DNA of 64,000 bases from Ahaetulla prasina. Lineage: Eukaryota; Chordata; Lepidosauria; Squamata; Colubridae. The notes beneath the pieces were generated by a model. It made no database searches, was not told the DNA's origin, and saw only the letters and a program-made list of their open reading frames with translations. The translations under genes were made by a program, and so were the position numbers. Shown one piece after another: positions 1 to 31,655 of the stretch. Location of the stretch: the NCBI RefSeq assembly GCF_028640845.1, contig NC_080540.1, positions 163,377,438-163,441,437 on the forward strand, given 5' to 3'. Position 1 is the stretch's first letter; each line of letters opens with the position of its first letter.

Positions 1-189
1 CCTCTGAAAGGCTTTTATGTAAAATAATATGGCAAGCAACAAAAGAAGAATCAGTAAAGGTTCTAACCAAACTATGCTAACAAATCTGAAGAATGACACA
101 ATAACCAACAGATCAGAAGAGGTTAATCTATATACCAATGCCAAAGAAAGGAGACTGAACCAAGTACAGATAGACCTTCAGAATAAAAA

Positions 190-485
190 CCTCCAAAAAG
201 AGCTTCAGAAAAAAAGCCTTTTCCCCCCCTGAAGTTCTGTTTCAGAGGCTTTCAGAGGCAGAAAAAGAAGTTTTTTCTGAAACGGAGTTTCAGAAGTTTC
301 AGAGGCAGAAAAAAAAGCAGAAAAAAGCAAGGCCGAGAGCTCACAACCAAGGAACCTGTTGCTAAAATTCACCTCTGGGAACAGCTGATTGGGGATATTC
401 CGGGAGGCGATCCACCCACCAATCAGCTTTTTTCTTATTTTCCTTCCCAAAAACTAAGGTGCGTCTTATACTCTGAAAAATACGG
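190..485. mobile_element. MITE fragment with one recognisable terminus
   Basis: The right end (about 456-482) carries GTGCGTCTTATACTCTGAAA and then a terminal TACGGTA. This is the terminus of a widespread vertebrate MITE whose ends resemble TACCGTATTTTTCAGAGTAT. The interior is rich in repeats of TTTCAGAGGC and of AG-rich tracts. No matching left terminus was found, so the copy is truncated. Confidence 0.4.
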
Positions 486-1797
486 TAAGTAGGTATGTAT
501 GCTGCATGCCCAGATTCTTTGCTGAAATTCCTTCCTTTTGCTGTGCTTGCAAAAAAGCCACAGACTAATGATAAAGGGCCATGCTCTTTGTTTCAGCTTG
601 CATAGTTTTTTATTAGCCTCCCAGAGATTATTTCTGCCATGAATAGGGAGTATTCCGCCTTCCAATGAAGGTCATGTCCTCTCTAGGGAAATTTGAGATG
701 TGTATATATGTAATATCCCAGACATTTTATACATATATATGCTCAAATGCAATCATCCACCAACCATCTAGTCTTCAAAAAACAAACTTCCACACTGCCA
801 TTATGAGAATCCTTTTTTTTTTTTAAATTAAATTATCATGTTGGGAAGAGATTGTTTCTAGAAAAGCACATTTCATCTAATGAAACTTAATGACACGCAC
901 GCACGCTAGCACACTTCCAGGCTCTAAGCATTCCCCCACAAATCACAAAATTTTTATGAGATTATAAGAAAGATCATTGGCTTTTTTTCTTCAATCTTAT
1001 AAAAAGCCACAGAAATTTTTGTAAGATTTGGCATTTTTAAAAAAATACGGAGGCCAGGGCAGCTGTCATCTGAGTATCATGTTCCTTATCCTATGTCATT
1101 TGGAAATCCAGCAGTCACTGTATTCCAAGTAGATCAATATAAGGATTTTGGAAAAGAATAATCTTTGAAAATCTGTAATTCCACTGGTACCATATGCAAT
1201 AATTTGGCTGCTGTCATTCTAGGCAGCAAAAACATCCCACAATAATTTGGTTCCAACTGCATTTCAGGTGTAGTTGAAAGAGTTGGTTTTGATTTATCTA
1301 GTGAGGAGTTATAAGAAGGGGTACCTAAGCCAGAGGCCTTATTTCTTCGAACTACTTTAAAATAGGTTAAATAGGGACAAAGCCTTCGCAGCAATGGGCC
1401 CCTATTTTGCAGAACTCCCTATCATTCCAACATATCATCAGCCTGGAATTCTGTTGGAAATTTCTTTGCGATGAAAGTTATGTCCAGAGTTCATCTTTGT
1501 CCTCCTTTACCTTTTTTTCATTGGTATTTTACATATAAGGAAGCAGGTTTTTTTTTCCCTCTTCCCTCACTCTATGAGGGAAATCCATGCAATGTTTCTT
1601 CCCCGAAGAGAATTCATAACATCCTATCCCACTTCAGTAATAGAGCCAGACTACACAGAGAAGGAATCGTGACCAGTGTGGAAATTTAGTATGTACCAAC
1701 TGCACTGATGATGTAATCATGTTTAGGTAATATCTGCAAGCAAACCACCAAGCTGAGAGAGCAATAAAGAGCAATAAAGACCCCACAATCTAGCACA

Positions 1798-1881
1798 CAG
1801 GTGTCAAACTCATGGAGTCACATGACGCTTCCCAAGCTTTTCCCCCTTCACGGCGCTGGGCCCGCCAGTTTGACATCCCTG
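1798..1881. mobile_element. Short hAT-type MITE
   Basis: This 84-bp element begins CAGGTGTCAAACTC and ends GTTTGACATCCCTG, an imperfect terminal inverted repeat. TAGCACA occurs on both flanks but with a 2-bp offset, so the target duplication is not clean. The same termini appear at 13783-13899. Confidence 0.55.
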
Positions 1882-2569
1882 TGTAGCACATACTATGTTA
1901 AGTACAGGGATACCAAAACAGCTACTTTGATTTGAGAGTGCGCTCTCTCTCTGCTCTTTATAAGTTTCTTTTTTTTTTTTTTGCCTTCAGTATAAAAAAA
2001 ATTGCAATCTGTTCCCATTTCTGGATGCTGCACTCACAGGAACTACTGCAGAGGAAGGACAAAGAGCACTTGAACCTAAAAAGTGTGAGAAAGGGAAGCC
2101 AAGCTCAAAATTTCCCTGAATCTCAGCCAGAGATACACAGACTGGTGTTTCAAGATCTATTTCATCTGAAGGTTACATATTGATCTTGTTACTACTCAAC
2201 AATCAGGAAAGGATGACTCTAAAATGGGAGTAGGGCAGTCCACTCAGAAAACTGCTTCCACAGAACTGCAGTCATCAGCTATTATCCCCCAAATGCTATT
2301 AGCTAATAGCTATCAATGCTGTGCTATTGACCTACAAGTCTATCAGTTATTCCCAGCCAACATGACTGAAAGTGGCTTTAGATGGATGTTAGAGGCCAGA
2401 ATATCTGGCTAAGAAAAGCAATCACAAAGGAAGGGAAAGGACAAGGAGAATTTTAAAAAAAAAAGAACAATGGGATTAATTAAACTAAGTTTCAGTTCCA
2501 GAAAAGCTAAAGATCACTGCACCTATACGATGTCAATTGCACAACCCCACATTGGGTAAAGCAAACAGC

Positions 2570-2709
2570 TACCCTGTTTCCCCCCAGAATAAGATATCCC
2601 CTGATAATAAGCCCAATTGGGCTTTTGAGCACATGGCAATAAGATCAAGTGCTTATTTCAGGGTTCAAAAAAATATAAGACAGGGTCTTATTTTGGGGAA
2701 AACACGGTA
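2570..2709. mobile_element. MITE with TA-bounded inverted termini
   Basis: The left end TACCCTGTTTCCCC and right end GGGGAAAACACGGTA are imperfect inverted repeats. The adjoining AGAATAAGA and TCTTATTTT extend them. The size is about 140 bp with no coding capacity. Confidence 0.55.
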
Positions 2710-2769
2710 AATTTTCATAAACGCTACTGCTATGCTTTATCAGTTGATCAAATTCTCTAGGTCAAGACC

Positions 2770-3042
2770 AGGAGTGCTATTCAGCAGGTTCTGGAGAACC
2801 AGTAGCGGAAATTTTGAGTAGAAATTTTTGAGCAAATATCACCTCTGGCTGGCCCCAGAGTGGGGTGGGAATAGAGATTTTGCAATATCCTTCCCCTGGA
2901 GTGGGGTGGGAATGGAGATTTTGCAATATCCTTCCCCTGGAGTGGGGTGGGAATGGGGATTTTACAGTATCCTTCCCCTGCCATGCCCATCAAGCCACAT
3001 CCACAAAGCCAGTAGTAAAAAAAATTGAATTCCACCACTGGT
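2770..3042. mobile_element. Degenerate hAT-like MITE carrying a 41-bp minisatellite
   Basis: The right end reads ATTCCACCACTGG and the left part GGTTCTGGAGAACCAGTAG, both resembling a squamate MITE family with CAGTGGTGGGATT-type termini. Boundaries are approximate. It encloses three tandem 41-bp units (listed separately). Confidence 0.4.
2859..2980. repeat. Minisatellite, 3 x 41 bp
   Basis: Units 2859-2899, 2900-2940 and 2941-2980 each begin AGTGGGGTGGGAAT and end CCTTCCCCTG. They differ by only a few substitutions and have no spacers. The third is cut one base short. Confidence 0.9.
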
Positions 3043-3926
3043 CAAGACTACCTTCCATATCTAAACAGCAACAAAGTGTATGAAATATAACCATATCCAG
3101 ACAATACTGAGGGATTTAAAAAGGGGGAAAGAGTGAATAAAAGACAATAGACCTTGTACTGAAAAGAAACCATTTATTAGAACCAATACAAGAAATATGA
3201 AAGAGCGGAGATGATGAATATGGGGTTGTTTGTAACATGTCAAGTTGTACAACAAAGAGCTCATTTAAAAATTATTTTCACACTTTAAAAATCAGCATAA
3301 CCTACTTTAGAATCAAAAGGCTTGGCTAAAATGTTACCCCAAGGAAGTCTAACACAAATGCACAGACACATCTGTTAGCCAAAAGTTCGACATTCTGTTG
3401 TGGAGGGCAGCATATTGCTGGGCTGGGAAGGGAAGAGTTGACACACCATCTTTCTCTTTTTCATCAGGAGTTTAAATACTGATCATAGGGAACCTGGATA
3501 TATTTCATTTCTGTAACCAGCACCAGGGGCATTAAACCTCCAAGGCCTTTTCACATATTCTGTGCACATGACTGGGCTTGTGTTTTCACCTGGATCCAAA
3601 TAAGATGTTCATGAATTTTCCAGACTGCTTGTTGCAAGCAAAAGCTGCAACTTAACATACTTTTGCAAATGATTCAAAGCCTTGCATGAAGAATTGTGGC
3701 ATCGACCCAGAGTGAACAATTCATGCAGTCTTATCTGTCACAGTTGGATTCAAACAGTCAAAAAGCTCAATCAAAAGCAGAGCAATTCCTTAAGCCAATT
3801 TGCTTTCATTTTTCAGAAGGAGAGAAATTTGAATATTTGCTTTTGAAGCAGTGGAGTGAGGTATTATCTCAGATGTCTCGTCCACTAGAAAACTTGCAGA
3901 GTAATAGTTCCCAGTGGAAAGAAAGT

Positions 3927-4044
<118 letters not shown>

Positions 4045-6179
4045 TAAATAAACAGAAAGAAAAAGGACTATGAGCCAAAACTGAACCAATTTTGTCATAG
4101 AGCTAAATACCAAATTGAATTGCATAAAACTATAGTCCTGGCAAAAATGATAGGTAGTAGGTCACGTGAAACAAAGAAAAGGCAGCAGTAGTACAGAGGT
4201 TCTGAAATAATTCAAATTGTGCTGGCTGGGTGATTTCTCTCCTCTTCCTTTTCCTGCTGGTGGGAGGAGACAAAAATCATTAGAGCCCATACAGCCGAGA
4301 AGATTTAAATGCCACCTGGGTAAAAATTAAATAGTTAATCAAAAATTAATGAGTTTAATTAACACAAAATTAATTGTCTTTGTATTTTAATCCACGCATA
4401 GGTGACTGAGGATAACAATTCATGTTTGATAGCCTCTTAAGAAAGTGTTGCATCAGAAAACTGCACCTACGTAATTGAGGTCTTATCATAAATTTAAATT
4501 CTGATAAATTCAGAGAGTGGTCATCAGTTTAAAATGTGCAATTTAAACAGATACACAGAAAGCCAAGATTCAAATCTCCCAATGTATCATACACATATGC
4601 CCCATCCCCACAACTTCCAAATACAAGAAGGCGCAAAAAAGCTGACACCAAAAAGCATTTTTTTTGTGTGTGTGCCATTGAAACATTTAGACCAGGAGCC
4701 AAAAAGTGAGGAGGTGGGATCAGTTTAGAAGCCACCTAAATGCAGCATGAATGGCTTAGAAATCCTGGAAATTTAGAATCAGCTGGCTAGTTCTACGACT
4801 ACACTAAGAAAGACAAACTTAACATGATCTTCCGGTAAAGGGTGAAACTTTTTTTTCCTTAAAAAAAAATCTGGGCATTCTTTGCTGATGGTTTAAAAAG
4901 AACTCTTGCCTTTAAAAAAGAGCTTTTGAATAGGGTTACACCATATTACACAGAGGTCATATTGTGGAACTTACTAAAAGCTGTTGCTGTACTTACATTT
5001 CTGCCAGTAGAAAAAACTAGTGTTTTAGCATTTCAGCTGCAGTAGCTAAAGCAATTCTTCAAATGTCAAGTTACCCTATTTTTGACAAAAAACTCTAAGA
5101 TATTCATCAAATTTGCCAAACGATGAAAGGGTCCTGTGTGTGCTACTTTATATTAATGGTGCGTCCAAAGTAAAATTTTAAATTGTGTAGTTGTGGGAGT
5201 GGAGGAAGGCCAAGATTGTATACTTTATTCTAAAGATTCTCCTCACATGGCAACAAATCAGGTACATGCATGCATTCAACAGGCTTACAAGAGTAGGCAT
5301 TTAAAACACACATGCACAAGTCCATCTCAAAATCCTAGCAAATACTTGGAAAGAAAAAATACCAATTTTTTTTTTACTAATGGTATTGCTGCTACCAACT
5401 TCCTAAAATGCCTTTTTTTCTTTTTAGCCTGACACACAAGTGCTTGTAATCACAGAAGTCTTCCTTATTAACTCTATGTAAGAATTTCTGTTAGCAGCTG
5501 CTGGTGAAGAAGGTAGTTTTTAGGCTGGTTCATACAAGAGAAGGAAAGAAAAGTGCACTTCAAGGCTGTCTTAAGCTTCCTCTCCGATACATTTGAGAAT
5601 AAAAATAAGGGTGAAATCAGCGAGGTAGCAGGACTTTAAAATACCTAAAGGTTATCAGACTTGATTCCTCAACACTGTGAAATCTCTCTTATTTAGCCTG
5701 CAATTCAACTTGATTCTGGTTCGCCCAATGAACTTAGTTGGTAAGAGGCAATGCCAGCCAAAATACCTGAAAAAGATATGGGCTGGAAAGCCAATATCCT
5801 AGTTAGCAACAGCAGAGACGTTCTCCATCTTAGACTTGACTCTACAGGATTACAGCACAGAAAGGAATGGCAGACTATCAATCATCCACAGCACTTGCTC
5901 CAGATTCAATACTCCTTCTACACCACTTTGCCCACTTTCACAAAATACAGACACCGCAGAGATAAATACTGAGGCATGGGTGAAATCTCCAGGAGTGATT
6001 TAGAGCATCATCATGCCAATGTAATAACGAGGACAAATTATAGCACCTCGATGATGGCTGGAATTAGTTACATGTTGCTGTAAATCAGGAGGGAGCACTG
6101 GCCAGTGCTTGAGGGGAAGAAAATAAACCATTATTAAAGGTATATAGCCTTTAAAGGGGAGGCAAGGCTCTGAGGCAAA

Positions 6180-6445
6180 TACAGATAGTCTTCAATTTAA
6201 TGGAGTCTGCTCATTACAGTTAAGTCATGATGGTTATAAAGCAGGCCACCCACGTGACTGACCCAATTTTATGATTTTTTTAACGCAATGGTCTTTAAGG
6301 AACCAATTGATTGCTATGGGCCAAAAATCTGAAGTAAAGGCAATCGTATAACTGTAAGCATAAATACAGGCTAGTTGCCAAGTGTCTGAAATGTGGTCAC
6401 ATGACAGCAAGGGGAAGATGGCTGTTGTTTGATACCAGGCTCTAA
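6180..6445. mobile_element. Degenerate copy of the TACAGGTAGTC MITE family
   Basis: It starts ATACAGATAGTCTTCAA and contains the family's characteristic GTTAAGT, ACGTGACTGA and TGGTCACATGACAGCAAGG-like blocks. The right end is not resolved. Full copies are at 25254-25654, 26056-26431, 51356-51745 and 61482-61828. Confidence 0.4.
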
Positions 6446-8520
6446 GTACTGTGGGTCAGTCTTGCTTTCAGCATTGACTCTTCAGATGTCCGGCATTTTT
6501 TTTCCTGGCCTAGTAAACCACCTACCACCAGATAGCTTGAGGACACCATTTTCCTCCCTCACAAGCTAAAGGACTCAGCTTCCCACCTGAGCTAATAGGC
6601 CTAAAAAATGGGACCATCAAGGGTAAATACTGTATGTAGCCAAGTGTTTTTTAATTCTCACAGAAGAGGCATATAGAAGGGAGCTTAAATTATTGCCAAC
6701 ACATTTCTTGAGGGATGGGGTGGCTCTAAAAATGCCACCTTTATCCTTTTATCTTCTCATATATTTTTCTAGCCCTCGCTCTAACACGGAGGTGGTGGTT
6801 TATCCCTCTCAACTCCTTCCAGATACTCGTCTATTTCCTCATTCTTCCATCCCCACCCAGTTTGCTTTACTATTGTTCTTTTTTCCATACTCCATTGCCA
6901 TTGTTTTGGTGGTTAGTTGGAAGAAAACTGCCTCTTGTGAATGCATGTATCCTTTTGTTTGCAGAATGATGGTCTTGTATTACACAGAAAGCATTTTAAT
7001 TTTACAAATGGGTACCTTGTTTTATAGGCAATTATTTTTGGTCATTAATTATTCAATTTATTTGTCATGGCCTTGTCCTTGTTATGGGGTGGGTCCGAGT
7101 CAATGAATGTGTCACATAAGCACATGTATGTGCAATAGGGAAAACCTCCAGAATTGCTTTCTGCTAGAATTAGCAATTTTTAGGTAGGGAGGTAGTAAGC
7201 TACAGCGACTTGGATATTGTATTTATTTTTCTTTGTTCTGTTCTTGAAGGAGCTAGGAATCAGAATAGTCTTCCTTTCAGGAAGATGTGGAACACCCAGG
7301 GGTGTTTATGTGTTGCTTCATTTCAGACAGATGGCTATTAGTAAATTGTCTTTTATCCTTGATAGTAGTCATACAATACATAATAATTTGTCCTCTCCAG
7401 CTGTCATACAGAAATTAGAGAATTCCAAGGGAGTGGGGCAGGATGACTAGTATTCTGTGAAGCATAATGGATAAAAGGGATATTCTTCTCATTTGAGAGT
7501 CACATGCAAAAATCAGAACCTGAGACTCTTCTTGACTAAAAAAAAACCCCTCAAGTAATTATTTATTCAGTGTGTAAGTGGTGCAAATCACATGCAAAGA
7601 GTTAAATCCACATAGCTTCCCAAATCCTGTTTTGCAACTGCTGCCCTCTTCCAGCTCATGTGGTTGAGGAATGAATGAAAACATCCCCACATGAAGAGCT
7701 AATAGTCAAAAATTAATTCAGTGGGATTCAAGAGCAATAGCTGGCCATTAGCCAAATGCAGGCAGCTATGCTTCTGTCTATATGTGACAGCTTTCAAGTG
7801 GAATCAGAAATGCAAAGTTAATGTCCAATCTATAGTCTGAACTTTCACATATCTCGTTTAACATTGTTAAAAATGACTACACCAAATAAGGATTCCAGAA
7901 AAGAAACATATTTCTATTAATTTAGCAGCAGGGCATTTCTTTCAACAAAATCCCTTTCAAAGTAAATTCTTAAAAGTGTCACCCATCCCCATTCAGGAAG
8001 CATACAGTAAAAATCTATTCAGTTCCAACAGAATATGCTGAGCAAAGCCACAGAGGCTGCATATTTTATAAAAGCAAACCTGCCTCAAAACCATTGAAAG
8101 ATGAACTGGTTGAAAAATAGATTCTTAAACTACATACATGGAATATCATGATCCAAACAAATTAGAATACGTTTCATAAATGTTTTATCTCAATGTGGTT
8201 GACAGAAGTACACCTATCAATTGAATCAAAGGAAATCCACCAAAACAAAAATGCCACCAATTTCCTGGCACTGGGCATATAGGGCTTAATCAATCATATG
8301 AATCATTGGTTGTCTCACAGATGTAATGCATGTCATGCTACATCACACCATGCCCAGTTGCAATTCCTGACAGATTAGCAGGATACAGAATATGTAAATG
8401 GAAGGATGGCAACCTACTTCATCTGCTTGCTAAACAAAAGGAAAGAAATTCAACAATGCAGAAATGAAGTAAGTAGTGGTGGGATTTTCTGATCAAGCAT
8501 TGATAAGAACATCTTTCCTA

Positions 8521-8573
8521 AATATATATATATATATATAAAATTATATATATAATTTTTATATATATATAAA
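8521..8573. repeat. (TA)n low-complexity tract
   Basis: An almost pure alternating TA run is broken by two short AATT-type interruptions, giving a self-complementary AT palindrome. Confidence 0.9.
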
Positions 8574-8984
8574 GAGTACTGCTAAGGTAGCAGAGACCAA
8601 AAAACATGAATTCAGATTCTGAATTGTTAAGGACCAGTGTCCATTTTAAAGTGGTCTGTACCATTTTAGTAACGATCCAAGCTCCTATCAAATCTTACTA
8701 GTATGAAGAATCTGTGTATTGTGAGGTATGCAGAAATTCAGATACTGTAATAGGATACTGGCACTTTTCAAAGCTGATGCAGCCAAGTGAGTCTGCAGCG
8801 GCAGAACATGAAAATGAAATCCCAACCATGCTACACAATGCAGGCATTACACATGAAATAAAAATATGCATGGGCATTGTCACGAGAAAGATCTCTGCCA
8901 AGGGCCTTTGCTTTGTTACCCAGTCTTGAAGCTGAAGAACAAGATGGAAAGCCACTGCTGAAATAGCCATTTGTTAATGATAAG

Positions 8985-9312
8985 CTGAGCTTGTCTATCG
9001 AAAGGTCAACAGTTCAGCAGTTTGAATCCCTAGTGCTGCCATGTAACGGGGTGAACTCCTGTACTTGTCCCAGCTTCTGCCAACCTAGCAGTTCGAAAGC
9101 ATGTAAAAAATGCAAGTAGAAAAATAGGGACCACCTTTGGTGGGAAGGTAACAGCGTTCTGTGTGCCTCTGGCGTTTAGTCATGCTGGCCACATGACCAC
9201 GGAGACGTCTTCGGACAGCACTGGCTCTTCGGCTTTGAAATGGAGATGAGCACCATCCCTAGAGTCAGGAACGACTAGCACTTACATGCAAGGGGAACCT
9301 TTACCTTAATGA
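8985..9312 (+). mobile_element. Sauria-type tRNA SINE with BovB-like tail
   Basis: A tRNA-like head fragment with a B-box-like GCAGTTTGAATCCC is followed by the central body (AGGGACCACCTTTGGTGGG). The 3' end AGAGTCAGGAACGACTAGCA resembles the BovB LINE tail, and it finishes in TTTACCTTAA. The head is 5'-truncated. A second copy on the minus strand is at 38335-38700. The Sauria SINE assignment is from family knowledge. Confidence 0.8.
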
Positions 9313-9329
9313 TCAACATTCCAAACCAG

Positions 9330-9415
9330 GGACAGGCAATGTGTGACCCTCCAGCTGTTCTTGAACTGCGATTCCCATCCAGCATAGCCAGTGATGAAGG
9401 ATAATTGGTTTTGCA
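9330..9415. mobile_element. Probable hAT MITE fragment
   Basis: The stretch ACAGGCAATGTGTGACCCTC then CCAGCTGTTCTTGAACTGCG matches the style of amniote MITEs with a GACCCTCCAGATGTT-like core. No intact inverted terminus or target duplication is visible. Confidence 0.3.
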
Positions 9416-11043
9416 GTCCAAAATGTTCTTATTCTGTAGCATGGTATTTTTGGCTAAATTGCTAGTGTATTTTATCTGTAATTTATTTCACTATCAACTG
9501 TCAATTGTTCAGAATAAAAATGCCAGGCTGGGACTTTTGCATTTTTCTAAGCTGTTCCAGTCACACAGCCAGATTATTACGCTCAGCTGGTAGTTTTCTC
9601 TGAAAATAAACTTGAAGTAAATACTTATTCTGAAAATAACAAATTGACATACTAGGATGAAAGAGCAGAGAGAATATGGTGGGGAAGTCTTCAAAGAAAA
9701 AACTGAGAGCCCAGAAACAAATCAAATTAGAATTTTGGAACCACAGTTCATTGTTTTTTTTTAAAGGAAAAAAGATTTATTTAAAGATTCCAAGTATGAC
9801 ACTATGTTTGGCTGATCTACTTATCTACATAACACAAAGGCCCTATTTGTGCAACATGAATGATCCAGTTCTCTTTAAGCCAATTAATTCACATAGACAT
9901 ACTCAGGGTACATGATCCCAAATGATAAAGATGGTCATTCAGAGACATTGTATTTATAAAGTCCTCATAGGAGGCATCACTTTCTTTACTTCATGCTCCA
10001 CCCCCTAGGAAAGTAAATTTCAAATTAAAGTAGCCATCATGCAATTAAGGTGGGTGTCACTGCAGATTCATGGAGTTACACATCCCAACAGTATCTGTTC
10101 ACTTTTCAGACATACACACCTGGAGGGCAATAAATGAAAAATCAAAAGGACTATAGAAATGAATGCCCACAGAAGGAGCATTTTATAGGGCTTCTCTAGT
10201 AGTATATTGTGATCAGTTGTTAAGAGGGAGTTAATTGTCTATTAAGTACCAATAGTTTGCAGGGGGGGGGGGAGAGGAAAGACTTCTTGCCAGGATAGGT
10301 TATGGGTCAATTAACTCAATTTTTGGAGTACACACATGATTAATTAGATACCCTTATAATCTAACTAAACATGTCATGCAAATAGCACCAGTAATAAGGA
10401 AGATAAGAGATAGGAAGGAATGAAAGGAATAAGATGAGAAATACAGGTTCAAGAGGGATGCTATCCTTGCCAACTAATTTCTATTTGTTCAAAAGGTTCC
10501 TGTTCTGACCTGAAGTTAGAAAATTTGGGTGAAAATGGCTGCCTAGCATTTTGAATGCAATTCAAGCAACATGTTAGCAATTTTGAAAGAAACTAGAAAA
10601 AGGCCTTCCCCAAGATTTAACTTGCTTGTTATTTTGGTGACCTAAGAATCTAAAGCCTGTGGTAGATCAGTTGGGCCTGTCCTGAATTCAGGGAGTTCCT
10701 GCCATTTTTAAATCAGTAACAATGATGCTTAATAATTCTCTACACAGAACATGATGATTAAACAGCCAGGCAGGAAGAAAAGGCCTGGAGGCTCTGAGGA
10801 AGCTTTAAAAACAAGAACCATTATTGTTATTAATGATGAGGTGATAGAACTCCACACTGCATGTCAATCTCCTGGAGGGAAACCAAACGTGACTCACACC
10901 ATTTATGTTATGACTAAACCAACCAATATCAACATTTCTCCTGTCGAGCACAGTAATAAGCACATTTGCATGGATGCATTTGGGCAGAGGGAAAGGGAGG
11001 GCGGATATGTACAATTATGGATGGACAGAGAACCCCAGCCACT

Positions 11044-29696
<18,653 letters not shown>

Positions 29697-31182
29697 CTGC
29701 AAATCGGAAGTGAAATGTTAATTGGTGGTAACTGCAAACCGGTTTCTGTTTCCATAAATCTCATGCTAAACATCCATCCATATAGTACACATATCAAAGG
29801 TCTCATATCTGATTACTAACATTCATTGCTTAACAGGGAAATCTAGAAGCATATTTTAGAGGAGAATTTTGATACCAAGGAGAAATAAACAGTTAATATT
29901 TTTCTTACATGTTCTCCTTTAAGATGGTTGATACAAGCATAATAATCCACAAAACCACATACAATTTTAAAGCTACCTACAATTCAGCTAAAACATCAAC
30001 CATTTTGATACCAGTTGCTAAAGACTGTGCAGCTGAATTAATTGATATAATTTATAACATCCAGAAAATAGTTTCTCTTTCATCTCATAAAAAAATCCAC
30101 AATGGTAAAATTAGCCCACAAATTATTAAATACCAATGTTTTATTTATTGCAGATCTGACTGGAATTCAACAAACTGAGCATTGTTTGGCTGTTCATTTT
30201 AAATTCAAAATTCTTTGTACATAAACAATGAGAATATCCAAATCAAGGCCCAATCTCCTACATTTATTAGCATATTCTTAAGCCCTATTTATTTAAATTC
30301 TATCTTTCCTCTAAAAAGTGTTTTAACATAGGGATCAATTATTTAAAATGAATGACTGAAACCAAGAAAAAGTCTTGTCCTTGCCTCTGTCCACAGAAAT
30401 TTATTTGTGCAGTATCTTATTCTTAAAATGAATGGTAATTTCACACATATTTTAAATGAATAATTCATTTACAGCTTCCAGAAAACAGAATTATTTGTCA
30501 TTGTCATCTGCTATGTACACAGGGCCTGTAAGACTGTTTAAAAATCTTCTCAAATGTAAACATTTAAAAGTTTGAGAAGTTTAAAAATCTTCTCAAGCAG
30601 AGGGAGCATCCAGATTATTGTTCTCCCACGTTTTCCCTACCTTAATATTTACTTAAGTGCATGAAGAAATGCACCTCCCACTTTTTTCACCTTTAGCACT
30701 TTTTACAGATCTTCTTGAAAACAAATTAGAATGAAACTTTGTTAAGTCACTGACTGAATTCAGACTTTTCTACTCCACCTTGGAGCAGAATTAAAAATTT
30801 CCAATTTAGCTTACTTTGCCTCAGGATCCAGGTTCCACCAAATCCAATATATAGTCACAGAAAACTCTGGTGAACTTCAGGGGTTACTAACGTTATGACG
30901 TTAGAATAATGTTGAACATTAAAAAGCATACTTTTCGTGCTTTCTGCTAATCACTGTATATGTATTCAATATAAAGGTTTCCAAATAGGCATTTCACTTT
31001 CTGGAAGTAAGAACTAATGAACTCATTTGTACTTACTTTGGAACACAGTACAAAGATAAATTTGTTACTTTAGTACAAAGATAAATCTAAGTAACTTAAT
31101 TGAGGAAAGAAAAGGCAGAAAGTATGTCAAATTGGAATCTACAAGAAGTTACCATTAGAACAGGAACTGTATTTATTTGATA

Positions 31183-31378
31183 GTCTACATCCTATTTTTC
31201 AAAAGCTCAAGGCGGCTTCCATGGGGATTGCACTTCATTTCATCTCCACAACACTCTTGTGAGATGGATTAGTCTGAAAGAGAGTGACTGGCCCAAAGTT
31301 ACCCAGTAATTTTTCATGGCTAAAAGTGGATATGAAGCTGGGTATCCTTGATCAAAATCCAACACCTTAACCATTATA
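31183..31378 (-). mobile_element. CORE/MIR-like tRNA SINE, degenerate
   Basis: Read on the minus strand it starts in a tRNA-like head (TATAGTATAATGGTTAAGGT), passes a MIR-style centre (TGGGCCAGTCACTCTCTTTC; CACAAGAGTGTTGTGGAGAT) and ends near GCCTTGAGCTTTTG. The related copy is at 50595-50815. Confidence 0.6.
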
Positions 31379-31386
31379 CTATAGCA

Positions 31387-31655
31387 CAATGATGGCTAAC
31401 CTTTTCCAGACCAAGTGCCCAAAGCGCGCAAAATCCCCAAAATACAATGCATGTGTGCCCCCTGCCCCCACGCATGTGGCCCTCCCATACATGCCCTTCC
31501 CCCTGCACATGCATGGCAGAGACTCAAAGACCAGCTAGCCGGCAGGAGGCATGTGCGCATGTGTGGCAGAGCTGAACTGGGGCGATGGCTCACGTGCCAT
31601 CAGAGAGGGCACTGCGTTCCACCTCTGGCACAGATTCATAGGTTCACCAACACGG
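31387..31655. mobile_element. hAT MITE, 269 bp
   Basis: It begins CAATGATGGCTAACCTTTTC and ends AGGTTCACCAACACGG. It is flanked by a perfect 8-bp duplication CTATAGCA (31379-31386 and 31656-31663). It inserted into the tRNA-like head of the adjoining SINE. Confidence 0.85.

Noticed and set aside
2859..2980. Possible CRISPR-like array
   Set aside because: Three adjacent 41-bp units without spacers in a vertebrate MITE; a minisatellite explains it.
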